A stretch of DNA of 64,000 nt from Metopolophium dirhodum (taxonomy: Eukaryota; Arthropoda; Insecta; Hemiptera; Aphididae), in the NCBI RefSeq assembly GCF_019925205.1, contig NC_083561.1, positions 12,833,217 through 12,897,216 on the forward strand, in the 5' to 3' direction. Shown here piece by piece: positions 40,101-50,199 of this stretch (positions are counted from its first letter, which is position 1; every line of letters begins with the position of its first letter). The notes under the pieces were generated by a model, which worked only from the letters and a program-made list of their open reading frames with translations, did not search any database and was not told the DNA's origin. The position numbers and the translations under genes were made by a program.

Positions 40101-42890
40101 TAATGTAATAATAAATAATTTGTTTATTTAAAGTTTATACTATAATCATATTTATCATAATATGGTTATTGCATATTATTATTATGTCTAACAATGTAAA
40201 GTTACTAATTATTATAGTCCACAACTATGTGTCTGTGTTGTTTACAGTGTATGGAATTTGGATATACGAGTATGGTTGGTATATTATTGAAGTTATCTTT
40301 ATCACGGCATTATATTTTTATCATCTATATATTATACAAGATTACAGTGGTCAATAGCTAAACATAAAATTAAGTTTAATTTCATTAAAATGTTGGACTC
40401 AATGAGTTAACTTCATTGATTTATTGGAAGGAGACCATATTGTGATTATTATATTATATAATTATTATTACAGTGAAATTGAATGCAACATTTTTGTCAC
40501 GTCTTTTTTGACCGACCTTATCTTTAACGTGTAGAGCTATTCTTTTTTTTTGGTTTCTCTTTATTATTATCTTGATATTCTAAATTCTTCCATAGTCATA
40601 AAGTGTCTTCACAAAAAATTATTCGACTTTGTTTCCACGCTATTTATATACTCGTATATGATTTATATACTACGAATGTATAATATAATATATACATTTA
40701 TGTAGGTATTTATAATTATGTTATGTTTATAGGTATTTTAAACATTTTTACAACAGGTTCAATATTATGTGTATTACGAACCACCAGTGAAACTGGGGTT
40801 TTAACTATCTATTACAATTGTAGTTAAAATAATGAGAGTTATTTATTAATTTATCTAAGTTTTAAATGGGGTAGGCGGTAGGCCCAATTATTATTCCACA
40901 AATGAGATAATAATAACAATCGTTCATAAATAATAAAACTAAAAGGTTAGGAGATCAGGATAGCTTACTCTGCGAGCGTGCTAATTTGCCCGCTTCTAAG
41001 TGTATTTTAATACAACGCAATAAACTATAATTTCAAATACAATTTAAACAGAATATTATGGAAACCCTAATATTTTGGTAGTAAATTTGGGCTAGTATAA
41101 ATCTATATTAAATACTTATACAATAAGTAATTATATTAATACCAATAATCGTAATTCGGGGGACGGAGTGGCCGAGCGGACTAAGGCGTCGGCTGCGACG
41201 CAGCCGACCCGAGTTCGATACCTCGGTCGCAGGCGGCATTTTTCTTCTTGCAAGTCACGGTGTCCGGAGAACAAGTGCAGCCATCCCCCACCCGGACATG
41301 GCAGATACCTACGGGTGCCCAAATTGAAAATCCTGCCAAAACAAACACAGACGTGTAAACAAATCTACAGTACCCTCCCCTACAGTACCACAGGCTAATA
41401 ACCTAGTAGTTGAAGCCTTAACCCTAATAATAAAAAAAAAATTCGTAATTCGTAACTATGTACCTATACAGTAACTACGGACAGTAAATAAATATCTAAA
41501 TACTACCTGATCCCGTAAACTTCGTTGCCCATTAAATGCACCAACTATATATGATTCAAACTTTGTTCAATTCGTTATTTAATATTCGGCGCAGTATGGT
41601 GTTCAAAACTTAAAAATTTTCATCGACCATCTTGATTCTCAAAAATCAAAATACTTGTGCAAGCACCACTTTATAAAATGTGAATTTTGGAAGATGCTCT
41701 TAGTGCACACTTACATGGCAGTACAAAGGTAGTTTCATGAAAATTGCAAGCCTAAAACTATTATTATTTAGGCTCTACGTTGATCAGTCAGTGAGTCAGT
41801 CAGGACACGTTCTATTATATTATATTATAGTCATCCCGACCGGCAGGCAAATGTAAACTTACTGAGCCCGTGGTTACCTTTTTTGGTGTAAACTCGGCCC
41901 GGAAATTTTAGGTAGTAAAATAGATAGATTGTAAAATCAGCCCGATAATTTTGGCCAGTAAAATATAATAAGCAGGACATAATTTAATCTGCAAATACAT
42001 TTTACTTATATTTTTTATTACTGAGACATATTACTTAATTTTTTTCACAATTTTACATTTATGTAACGAATTTCATTGAAATAATGAGAATCACCTCCTC
42101 ATGTGTCTTCTGGGTAATGCTAAATGGCTCATATTAAATCATTTTTACCTGTAAAAACCCCGGCCGAGTTTACATCTAAATAATTTTTACCTGAAAAAGA
42201 CACGGGCCGAGTGTACAACATAGACTAATATTCAACAATCAATATTCCCGGCGAAAAACTTATGCGAAAAGTATAAATTTAATCACAAACGACGTTATTC
42301 TAGTGTCTTGAAAATAATTTAATTTCGTTAAAAATTGATAAATTATAGTTAAATAAAATGTACTCAAACCAAATAAACCAAATTATTCGTAAATTCTATG
42401 TTGATAAATGAATATCTTTGGCGTTCTATAATATTTTGAATTTTAAATTCCACTCATACATTTTACTACACAAATTAATTTACAAATTACAACGCATATT
42501 AATGATATTAATACGAACTCAATTTTAAATGTCACGTTGCAATAAATATTTTTGCCTGATAATACAATTTCATATTTTGCTTATCTTACAAAAATCATTC
42601 AATATTAAAATAACGTTTAAAATGTTTTCTAGATGGGTCCAAAGACTCCACTGACTTCCAGCTGTGAAGCGATGGTGGTTGAAGTGAAAATGCCAGGAGA
42701 CCGTATGCCAGGCATTTGTACAGATATAACAGAAGACGCTGTTGATATCCGTAGTCCTAAATATAGATTGCACGTGCCTTTTCCACATAATGTGCACAAA
42801 CAAATGTCGAAGGCTTCGTGGAATTCCTCGACCAATACTCTTACAATAACTGTATTCCTAAAACGTGAATACGATGATATAAATTTCTGA
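34197..42890 (+). CDS. DNAAF6: Dynein axonemal assembly factor 6 / PIH1D3-like protein, three coding exons
   Basis: PIH-family co-chaperone that helps Hsp90/R2TP preassemble axonemal dynein arms in the cytoplasm (family knowledge). In an insect this points to sperm flagella and ciliated sensory neurons. Coding exons 34197-34302, 37755-37999, 42633-42890; phases fit, 609 nt, 202 aa, close to the roughly 214 aa of the human protein. Exon 1 starts MDYIDLKKLSEMLEPP and is acidic (SSDSEDDLP). Exon 2 is Lys/Glu-rich and then carries RPEYDVKYQQFVGTEDAFLQ, matching the family PEYE...QQ.VGTED.FL motif. Exon 3 is the CS-like domain from MGPKTPLTSSCEAMVVEVKM to FLKREYDDINF, with the conserved KRE-D--NF end. 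The exon 2 acceptor must be the AG at 37753-37754; the next AG, at 37757-37758, breaks the frame. AATAAA at 42932-42937. Both introns (3.5 and 4.6 kb) are packed with transposon remains. Confidence 0.9.
34972..35395 (+). repeat. Truncated copy of the abundant GTAAGTGGATGTCGCTC repeat
   Basis: GTGGATGTGGCTCTGCCGTA, then TACAGTAGGTTACAAGTGGG and a tail (TTCAATCCTTAGCTATAAAA, CAACTGCTATTGAAACAATA, ATTTTCACG) that tracks the longer copy at 45571-46040. The match stops near 35395. In DNAAF6 intron 1. Confidence 0.75.
35914..36830 (+). pseudogene. hAT transposase N-terminal half (TTF zinc finger / DUF4371 type), decayed
   Basis: Begins MISQFFKPTPKSTRTLNDD, then a stop-interrupted acidic stretch. 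A TTF-type zinc-finger segment follows, with RRKIYEKQRSF, a YPWIEYS...D.IFCFFCRHF core, and GYNNWKNI, after which comes HKTSLAKYQGY. It changes frame near 36070-36130 and is stopped near 36015 and 36653. The catalytic and dimerisation portions that should follow are missing; a repeat copy abuts at 36826. Same transposase lineage as the relic in the Popeye intron, but the complementary half. Sits in DNAAF6 intron 1. Confidence 0.82.
36826..37117 (-). repeat. Fragment of the 57-kb repeat family, minus orientation
   Basis: ACCAAAAACCAAAATCGATG, TTGCGTAAAAATTCCCGTTT and GGTGATGACAGACACAAAAA, ending CGCTCAGAATCTAA: the reverse complement of the block at 57044-57310. It appears to have cut into the hAT relic on its left side. 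Confidence 0.75.
37169..37472 (-). pseudogene. Remnant of a second hAT element, 5' end plus dimerisation-domain fragment
   Basis: On the minus strand the element starts CAGTGGCGTAGCCAGGGGGC at 37472, a hAT-type end. It then encodes a fragment with CLNYFKNALITSVDVERTFS and YKHTLSNRRSL, the C-terminal dimerisation signature. The bulk of the transposase is deleted, and the far end is lost where the repeat at 36826-37117 begins. Confidence 0.7.
38438..39534. mobile_element. Fold-back element with nested inverted repeats
   Basis: Outer arms: GATTCACCAAGCATGCTCAC at the left and the inverted GATTCACCAACTATGCTCAC at the right, extending about 40 bp. Further in, AAAATCTGG...TTTAAATTTTT-like segments also pair, and a second pair of arms of about 90 bp lies at 38570-38665 and 38895-38990 (GACGTCACACCCGCATGTGT facing ACACATGCGGGTGTGACATC). 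About 1.1 kb in DNAAF6 intron 2. A short minus-strand frame at 39197-39418 shows no family signature. Confidence 0.75.
39535..41148. other. Intronic sequence of DNAAF6, nothing recognised
   Basis: AT-rich; the small open frames here are random-looking and rich in Ile, Tyr and Asn. Confidence 0.4.
41159..41442 (+). mobile_element. tRNA-derived SINE with perfect 10-bp target duplication
   Basis: Same family as 17144-17425. A box TGGCCGAGCGG and B box GAGTTCGATACC lie in the 70-bp head; the body has GGCATTTTTC and CACGGTGTCCGGAGAACAAG; the tail ends AATAATAAAAAAAAAAT. TCGTAATTCG flanks it at 41149-41158 and 41443-41452. It lies in DNAAF6 intron 2, sense orientation. The head resembles a tRNA but continues into SINE body, so it is not a free tRNA gene. 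Confidence 0.9.
41501..41640 (+). repeat. Head fragment of the CTAGCTGATCC repeat
   Basis: CTACCTGATCCCGTAAACTT and CGTTGCCCATTAAATGCACC match the head of the copy at 44043. Also shared are ACTTTGTTCAATTCGTTATT and TATGGTGTTCAAAA. Truncated; in DNAAF6 intron 2. Confidence 0.7.
41850..42219. mobile_element. MITE with doubled terminal repeats (GTAAACTCGGCC)
   Basis: Left side: TGTAAACTTACTGAGCCCGT and, 40 bp further in, TGTAAACTCGGCCCGGAAAT. Right side, inverted: CGGCCGAGTTTACATC at about 42160 and CGGGCCGAGTGTACAA at about 42204. Each end thus carries two copies of the same motif in tandem, and all four are also followed by a TTACCTG/CAGGTAA-like word. In DNAAF6 intron 2. Confidence 0.65.
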
Positions 42891-42999
42891 TATGTAAGGA
42901 TAAAAATATTATATGTAGGTTCTTATTTATCAATAAATTATTCAATACTATTTCTCTATCGAAATATTCTGTTTTATTTTGAATAAATCATATTTCATT

Positions 43000-43617
43000 T
43001 TAGATTCTGAGCGGAGCGAGGGAGCTAGTGGTTTTACGATGGTGTTTATTTTTGTTTTGTTAATTTTTTGTATACAAAATTTCTACCAGAAGGAGTGCTT
43101 CGATTTCAACATATAGTACCTTATCTTTTAGCAAATTGGATCAAGATGGTACTTTAGAGAAGTCATTTTTCAATTTTCTCAATAGTTATTTAATGTAACA
43201 TTGTAACGGGAAAAACTACTGACAAGTTACGAAAAACCGCTTAAAATGGGATTTTTATTTTTAACGCTTTGTATATCGCTAGAGCAACGATTAAAAATTA
43301 TAATATTATAATATTATTATTATTTTTTTATTATTCGTTGCTACGGTGATGAACAAAGCGTTAGAAATAAAAATCCCATTTTAAGCGGTTTTCGTAATTT
43401 GTTAGTAGTTTTTCCCGTTACATTAAATAACTATTGAGAAAATCGAAAAATTACTTCTCTTAAGTACCATCTTGATCCAATTTACTAAAAGATAAGGTAC
43501 TATATGTTGAAATCAAAGCACTCCTTCTGGTAGAAATTTTGTATACAGGATATATATATATATAAAAATAAACACCATTGTAAAACCATTAGCTTCCTCG
43601 CTCCGCACAGAATCTAA
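43000..43617. mobile_element. 618-bp near-perfect palindrome (two fused TTAGATTCTG elements)
   Basis: Left arm runs TTAGATTCTGAGCGGAGCGA, TTTCTACCAGAAGGAGTGCT, ATTGGATCAAGATGGTACTT, AAACCGCTTAAAATGGGATT; the right arm carries the same phrases inverted and ends CAGAATCTAA. Arms are about 300 bp with few mismatches around an AT-rich centre near 43310. A single-arm version is at 13500-13930. No coding capacity. Lies just 3' of the DNAAF6 poly(A) signal. Confidence 0.9.
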
Positions 43618-44042
43618 TAATTTATTAATTAAATAATAACATTGATGAATAACATGATTTAACAATTTATAATAATATGTCTTTATTCTATTTAAATGTA
43701 ATAACTAATTAGGTACATAAGTACATTATAATATTGTACAAATAAACGAAACTACCGGAATTTGGGATATGGGCTCATGAGTCAGAAATACAACGATCAG
43801 TATATTGGTGTAACCTTACAGTTTGTAAATTACTAGCTCGTTGTTCGTCTAGAACTCTAGACGCTTATTTGAGTTCTTGATTTTTCACGTAGACTGACAA
43901 AATCATATAGTTAGGTATCATAATATATTGACAAATTTCCATGTTCTAAAATTAAATATAATGTTAGGTTACTTTTGTTATTTGTATTTTTGTGTTTCAC
44001 AACTTTCTAGTCAATAGTCATTCTAGATATTATATATTTATA

Positions 44043-44560
44043 CTAGCTGATCCGGTGCACTTCGTTGCCCGTTAAATGTATCAACTCTATATGACTCAAA
44101 CTTTGTTCAATTCGTTATTTAATATTTGGTGTATGGTGTTCAAAATTTATCTTAACTTTTGCGTTGCCCGGAATAAAAATTATGATTCGCAGCAGTATAT
44201 TATCAGGTAGGCAATCTACCTACGGTAGATCGCGGACCCCGTGCTGTTTGTACATAAGTGTATGATTTAACTCTAAAGTATCAAAGTTATACCATGTTTG
44301 TCGTTTTTACTTAATTCCACCTACGGTGGATTAATATAATCAATTTATACAAAAACCTATTCTAACCTGGCCGTACTAAAATCCAATGAATAAAAAAAAA
44401 AAAATTTAACCCTTTGTAAATAATCTATCTTCTTCCCAGAGATCTAATGTACCCATAAACATTCATTTATATATATATATATATATATTTACAAAAAATA
44501 ATAATACAAAATATTAACAAACTGCCCGATTAACCAATAGCAACCACTATATAATACACA
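44043..44560 (+). repeat. CTAGCTGATCC dispersed repeat, longer copy
   Basis: CTAGCTGATCCGGTGCACTT, GGTAGGCAATCTACCTACGG, GCCCGATTAACCAATAGCAA in the same order as 12092-12566. Includes a small (TA)n tract near 44470. Class not determined. Confidence 0.65.
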
Positions 44561-45249
44561 ATTATTAATTTAATCTGCAACAATAATCTACATTTTTTAT
44601 CATTTAACTTATTTTTATCTGGATAGATGTCGCCACTGTTGTATGTTTGACATCCAGATTTCCTGCTTTTATGGTGGATTTTCTTAAAATTTTCCTTCAT
44701 AAGAATCTTCTCCGTAATAAAAAAAATCAAGAAGATCTGATAAGTAGTTCCAGAGTTTAGCCTGTAGGGAGATTTTCATTTCACATTTATATACCTAGTT
44801 AGATAAATGTATACTAATATCTGTGTTAATATATATGAGTACAATTCTTATTAGCATTTGAAATTTAAATGTTGACAAAATTTGATAAAATCATGAAAAT
44901 GTTCAAACTATTTTGTAGTAAAAATGTATAAAATTTTTAATTTTTATAGCTAAGCTTAAGAAAGTGGTTTATACCGTAACCAAAATATTATTTTAAAGAT
45001 ATTCAAATATTATTTTTATATTTAAACAAAGAATAACAATCTTAGTTATTTTTTTGTAATTAAAAATTGTTATTTGTGGGTACTAGTAATTTTAAACGTG
45101 GGTATATTATTATATTTTATACACACAATGTATTTTTAAATGTAATATTTTCTGAAAAAATGTATTAAACCTACTGTATTACTATAATAGTAAAATCAAT
45201 TACTTTGATAGCAATAAAAACATGGCATAAAATATATTTAGTAAAACTA

Positions 45250-45395
45250 TAGTCTTCGCTCAGAATAGTATTTCGCATGCAATGATTTATCATTGAATTC
45301 AAATCTAACACTTCGATTACAGTGACTTACTCAATGACAAGGCACATTCGACACTTACTGTATAGCAGAGAGGTTAACTTCTTTGTACGTTCATC
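45250..45395 (-). repeat. Minus-strand copy of the abundant repeat (short form)
   Basis: TCGCTCAGAATAGTATTTCG, ATCATTGAATTCAAATCTAA, TTACTGTATAGCAGAGAG. Paired in opposite orientation with the next copy at 45571. Confidence 0.7.
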
Positions 45396-45570
45396 CTTTT
45401 TTTATGAATTTGATTAATAAAAATATGAAATTACAATTACGCGGCGTCCTGAGTATGTTACTTCACTACACCACTGTGACGGGTGCATTAATCCAATATC
45501 TTATAAAGTGATAACTATATTTTTTTATCGTATTTCGATATTAAAACTATGACATTTCTATGTGCAAACC

Positions 45571-46447
45571 AAAAAAGGTAGATAAGTGGATGTCGCTCTG
45601 CTGTACAGTAGGTAAAAAAGGGTCACTGTAGTAATGGATGGTGTTAAATTTGAATTCAATGATATAATATCATTGCATAAAAAAAATGATTCAGAGCAAA
45701 AATGGTCAGTCGGCCTATGATATTATTAAGTATATTTAATGATATTAAGGTGAATAAAGTAATTTATATATAATCTATTCACGTGGAATCTTGTTTTAAA
45801 TTTTCAATCCTTAGCTACAAAAGTTGAACATTTTATAAATTTTAAACTACAAAATAATTATTAAATTTGAAATTTGAAAAAATTTGTTAAAATTCGAACT
45901 TTAAATCCTTATAAAAAAAATGTTGCCTATGTATTTTTAATATTTTTCAACTGCTATTGTAACAATATATCAGGAGCCTGGAATTAAATTTTCACGCTTT
46001 TTTACCGAACAAATAAAATTGTATTGATATTTATAGAAAAAAAAACTAAAAAAATTGAAAACTGGCAATGTCCGTAAACAGCTCAAAAAGAGTCAAATTA
46101 TTTACAAAATTTTATTGTGTATAAAAAATGCTAATATAAATATTGAGTGATATTTTCAAGTATCTACAGTCATTCGTTTTTTAATTAAAACAAAATAAGA
46201 AAATAGTTACATGATAAATCGAGTGAATATCAAATGTAAAAATATGAATTACAAACACTCATAAAAATTTAATTTGACTTTCTTGTAGATATTTTTTTTT
46301 GATAAAGATGGAAAAACTTATTTGGAATCTTGTGTTACATTTTAAAATCTTAGATTTAAAAAGAAAATTTTGTGGTGATGACAGACACAAAAAAAAAACA
46401 CACATCATTGTAAAATTAATACATCCATCGTTCCACTCAGAATCTAA
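45571..46447 (+). repeat. Long copy of the abundant repeat, both ends present
   Basis: Starts AAGTGGATGTCGCTCTGCTG, passes CACGTGGAATCTTG, AATCCTTAGCTACAAAAGTT and AAACTGGCAATGTCCGTAAA, and ends GGTGATGACAGACAC...CACTCAGAATCTAAAA. This is the inverse of 57044-57938 over most of its length. About 880 bp, no coding capacity, so presumably non-autonomous. Confidence 0.8.
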
Positions 46448-49400
46448 AATACTATTAAAATCTTAAAAAAAACAATTAGTCAGTATTAAATACTTCCAAT
46501 TCATTTATGAAGCTATATCATACATTTATACCGTACACCTAAGTGTAAAAGTACAACGAAACGTGTATAGTATATAATACTAAATTATTAATACATAAAT
46601 TAAATATGTCTTGACTAAAGAATACCATACAGATTCCTTATAATACTTTCAATATTATCGATTTTTTCTTGAATTTTTGATATATTTATCTCAATATTTT
46701 GAATACCTCTATCGCATTATCCAACCTTCTAACAAGATCATTTTTGAAAATTCATGATTAGACATTAAAATTTAAATGGATCGTGGATCAATTTTTAGTA
46801 CCTAATAATTTTATTATTTATTAATATCTTATAATATATGATATAATATTGTTTCTGAATTTAGATAGGTAGGTGGTTAGTTTTTATACGTGTATGGATT
46901 TTGTGGACTTTAAAAAAATATGATTTATTTTACAGATACGCATGATTCTGTAACAGAATTGCTTATATATAGTTAAATAAAAAAAAATTTGATCTATTCG
47001 AGTACTTTATATTATATTATGTTATAAATTAATATTGCAAAGATTTAAATTTTCAAAAAACTCATTTTTACAGGTTGTTTTGGATAAATTGAAACTTTTC
47101 TCTCAAAGTCTTATTCTTATGAGATTATGGTTTTTAATTAATAAATATATTGTATTAATATCCTAATAGTGTCGACTAAGGTACTAACTAGATAGTCACC
47201 TATACAGTTTTCATATAAATTTTTGAAGTTTTATGTATTTTTCTACTAGGAAGAGCCATAAAAACTCCTAAGAAGTAAAATCTTAAATACGGCTTCTGTA
47301 TTTTACTGATAATGGCAAACAAAACTTATGAAGCTTTTTAGGATTAGTTCGATAAACTTAAATAAAATATATATTTAGTGATAAAACTATAAAATGAAAA
47401 AAATGAGCTTTAAGTTTTCTTTCAATGTAATTTTAACGGCCTATTATAACCATTTATAATGTGTGTATGTATTAATGTATTATATGATATTAATATTAAT
47501 ATGATAGTAAATGTACAAGACTTTTATCAAGGACATTTAAATATTACTTATTATTTATATTGTGATAATGGTATGTTGAAATCATTGCACAGGATTATTC
47601 TATGTTATACTATTATAATCCTCAATAATATACGTGTAAACGAAACGTTATAACTATATGATCGACTTTATAACGTGTTATAAACCGAATAATAATAGTG
47701 GGTATAATAACTGTAATCTCCATAGAACAGTGGCCTTTGGTGATTTTATATATTGTAGGTATTTCCGTGAATCGTATAGACATCATATTATATTGCAGCA
47801 TATAGGTAATATTAGTGAACTATTTAAAAAATTTACAATGGAAATCATTAAAAATGAATAATAATAATGTAGCATATTATATTAAGTAAATTGTATGTTT
47901 TACAACTGACTACAATTTATCATATTATTATATTATACTTACTCGTCTAGTTGAACTCGTTAAATTAGGGTAGGCGGGTAGTGAAAGGTGAGAATTGCTC
48001 AATAGCGCTAAAATTATGATTGAACTATAATAACCTTATCTATATACGATTATATAGATAATATCCACGGGTAATTTCTTAAGTATGTAACTGATACTGT
48101 CACTGTACTGCACTGCAGTATGCTTAGTATATTTTGTATTAGTGAGTGTATATAATTAATAATAATATAAACATTTGTATACAAATAATAAACTATTAAG
48201 TTAATATACGAAATATATAAATAATAGCAATAAATATTTAATTAATAATAAAATACTACCGGAAAAGTCCCTTTATTATATATAGCGTATCTTCGAATGA
48301 ACCTATAGTCATTGATAATAGATATTTTAATTAAACTATTTAAGGATTAATCATTATACATTCGAAAAACGATTCTGAACGTAGCCGGTGTCATCCTGGA
48401 TATTTCAGCCTGGTGGATTTCTAAGGATATTTTATAATTGACTTATGTATATTTCTATTATTAATTTATTTTTATATTACCTAGTAATATGGTAAGTTAT
48501 AATAATTTTACCCAAACAATTACATATTATTATATTTTAGTATTGTTTATTTATTTCGTATGGCTGGTATACAAATCAACACAATTAAGGGCACAATATA
48601 AATCAAATATAAATCAAAACATAAGTATAAAATAAAATAAATATAAATAAAAATGTAAATAACTAAATAAATCATAAAAGTACAAGTACATAGTTATGGT
48701 TTACAGATGAAATCCATAGCCATAAGGCAATGTCTAGTTCTCGAATCCATTATATTATTGTTATCAACTTATAAGTAAATACTTAATACCATGTACCGTA
48801 TAACAAATAATTTCTTTACTTTTTACCCTCTAAACTACCTACCAACTTGATCCTATTTTTCCAGAAGCCATACTCAAATTTGAAGATTGAAGCTTTTCAA
48901 CACTCCTATAGGTGACTACCGACACATATTGTAAAACCAAAAAATGCGTTGCTCCATCACTCAGAGTATAAAATAAGAAGCTGAAATAAATGGCTGACCT
49001 ACTAACTGACCTATAGCTTCGACTTAAATACCACTAAAATACATAGTAAGTTAATTAGTGTTAACATTTTAAAAGAAATGTGATACGGTACATGTGATAT
49101 TATTATGTTTTCTTTATTGTATAAGAGTTCTGCAGTTCTTAGAAAAAAATGTATTAAAAATTTAAAAACCTAGGTTTTTTTTATTGTCAAAGAATAAAAT
49201 TAAATTAAAATGTCAACAAGATTATAGGATCAAAGAAGTTTTCATATAAATTATGGGATAATTTTAGGATTCGTTGTATTACATGTAATATTTTTATTGA
49301 AAATTCATTAAAAAATTATTTGAAGTACACTGTTCTTATAGCTAGTATTATGACGTATATTTATTACTAATATATACATAATATTTGGTAAATAATATTT

Positions 49401-49729
49401 GGCTTCAACTACATAGGTTTTTAGCCTAAATTAACTTAATATTTGAAAAAAGAGTTATTAATATACATTACATCCTAATACCTAATACTAATATTGATAC
49501 GTTCTTTACAACTACTAATGTAGGTACTTACGTATTAAATACTATCATTATTTTTTAATTTTATAATTATAACTTTTTTTATATATATAAATTTTTTTTT
49601 TAACTATTATATTATTATTATATTATTAACCTACACATTTTATTTTACTGACATCTAATTGCATATCAATGATAAAAAACAATATTTTTAACCTACCAAT
49701 AGTCGTAATTTGCTATCTATTGTTTTTTT
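46448..49729. other. AT-rich intergenic sequence
   Basis: A partial copy of the abundant repeat at about 48355-48430 (GAAAAACGATTCTGAACGTA). Small frames at 47459-47861 have no signature or splice support. Nothing else recognised. Confidence 0.45.
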
Positions 49730-49860
49730 ACGTTGGGACGCAATTTGGGTAGTTGTTAAATATGGTAGGGACGCAATTCGTGTAGTCGTTAAATATCTTT
49801 GGGACGCAATTCATGTGGAAAAGGGATTTCGGGACGCAATTCATGTGCAGCGCAAAAATC
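49730..49860 (+). repeat. Imperfect tandem repeat, GGGACGCAATT unit
   Basis: GGGACGCAATTTGGGTAGTT, GGGACGCAATTCGTGTAGTC, GGGACGCAATTCATGTGG and GGGACGCAATTCATGTGCAG follow each other at 36-50 bp spacing; the first two units also share GTTAAATAT. It immediately precedes the promoter-like segment at 49885. Confidence 0.8.
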
Positions 49861-49884
49861 ATATTTTCAGGGTATAGTTTATTA

Positions 49885-50190
49885 TATTGGGCGTAGAAGT
49901 GGCACGGATATTTTTCAAATGCAAATAATTAGGAAGGACATTTATTCAAAATCGACGATACTGGTCTTGTAACGTCTTCAGGGTATATCGTTGTAGGTAT
50001 ATTGTATTATGTATAACGTTACAATATTGTGGTGTTTCATCTGCAACCAATCGGTAAGAGGGCACGTCGATTGTAAGCTGGGCCATCGTAGTCGTCATCG
50101 AACGTGTATGCCCTTGCGTACGTTGTCGGGCGTTAATATTCCGACAGGGACGCTTACATAAATATATATAAAACAATTCAATGTTTATAT
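49885..50190 (+). promoter_or_regulatory. Promoter-like segment, copy 1 (CCAAT and TATA)
   Basis: GTGTTTCATCTGCAACCAAT followed by CGGTAAGAGGGCACG, a CG-containing stretch, CCGACAGGGACGC and TATATATAAAA at about 50164. A diverged direct copy lies at 61714-62090. On the plus strand the order CCAAT then TATA is that of a core promoter, but no transcript evidence exists. It could equally be an unknown repeat. Confidence 0.4.
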
Positions 50191-50199
50191 TTTTAAACA

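Noticed and set aside
40169..40357. Hydrophobic 62-residue frame
   Set aside because: Ile/Tyr-rich composition expected of AT-rich DNA; sits inside a DNAAF6 intron without support.
41160..41235. Free tRNA-Ser/Leu gene
   Set aside because: The A and B boxes are good, but the head runs directly into a shared body and A-rich tail flanked by a 10-bp target duplication, as in two other copies; it is a SINE.
47459..47861. Two short plus-strand frames
   Set aside because: AT-driven composition, no motif, no splice sites of quality, no homologous copy in the window.
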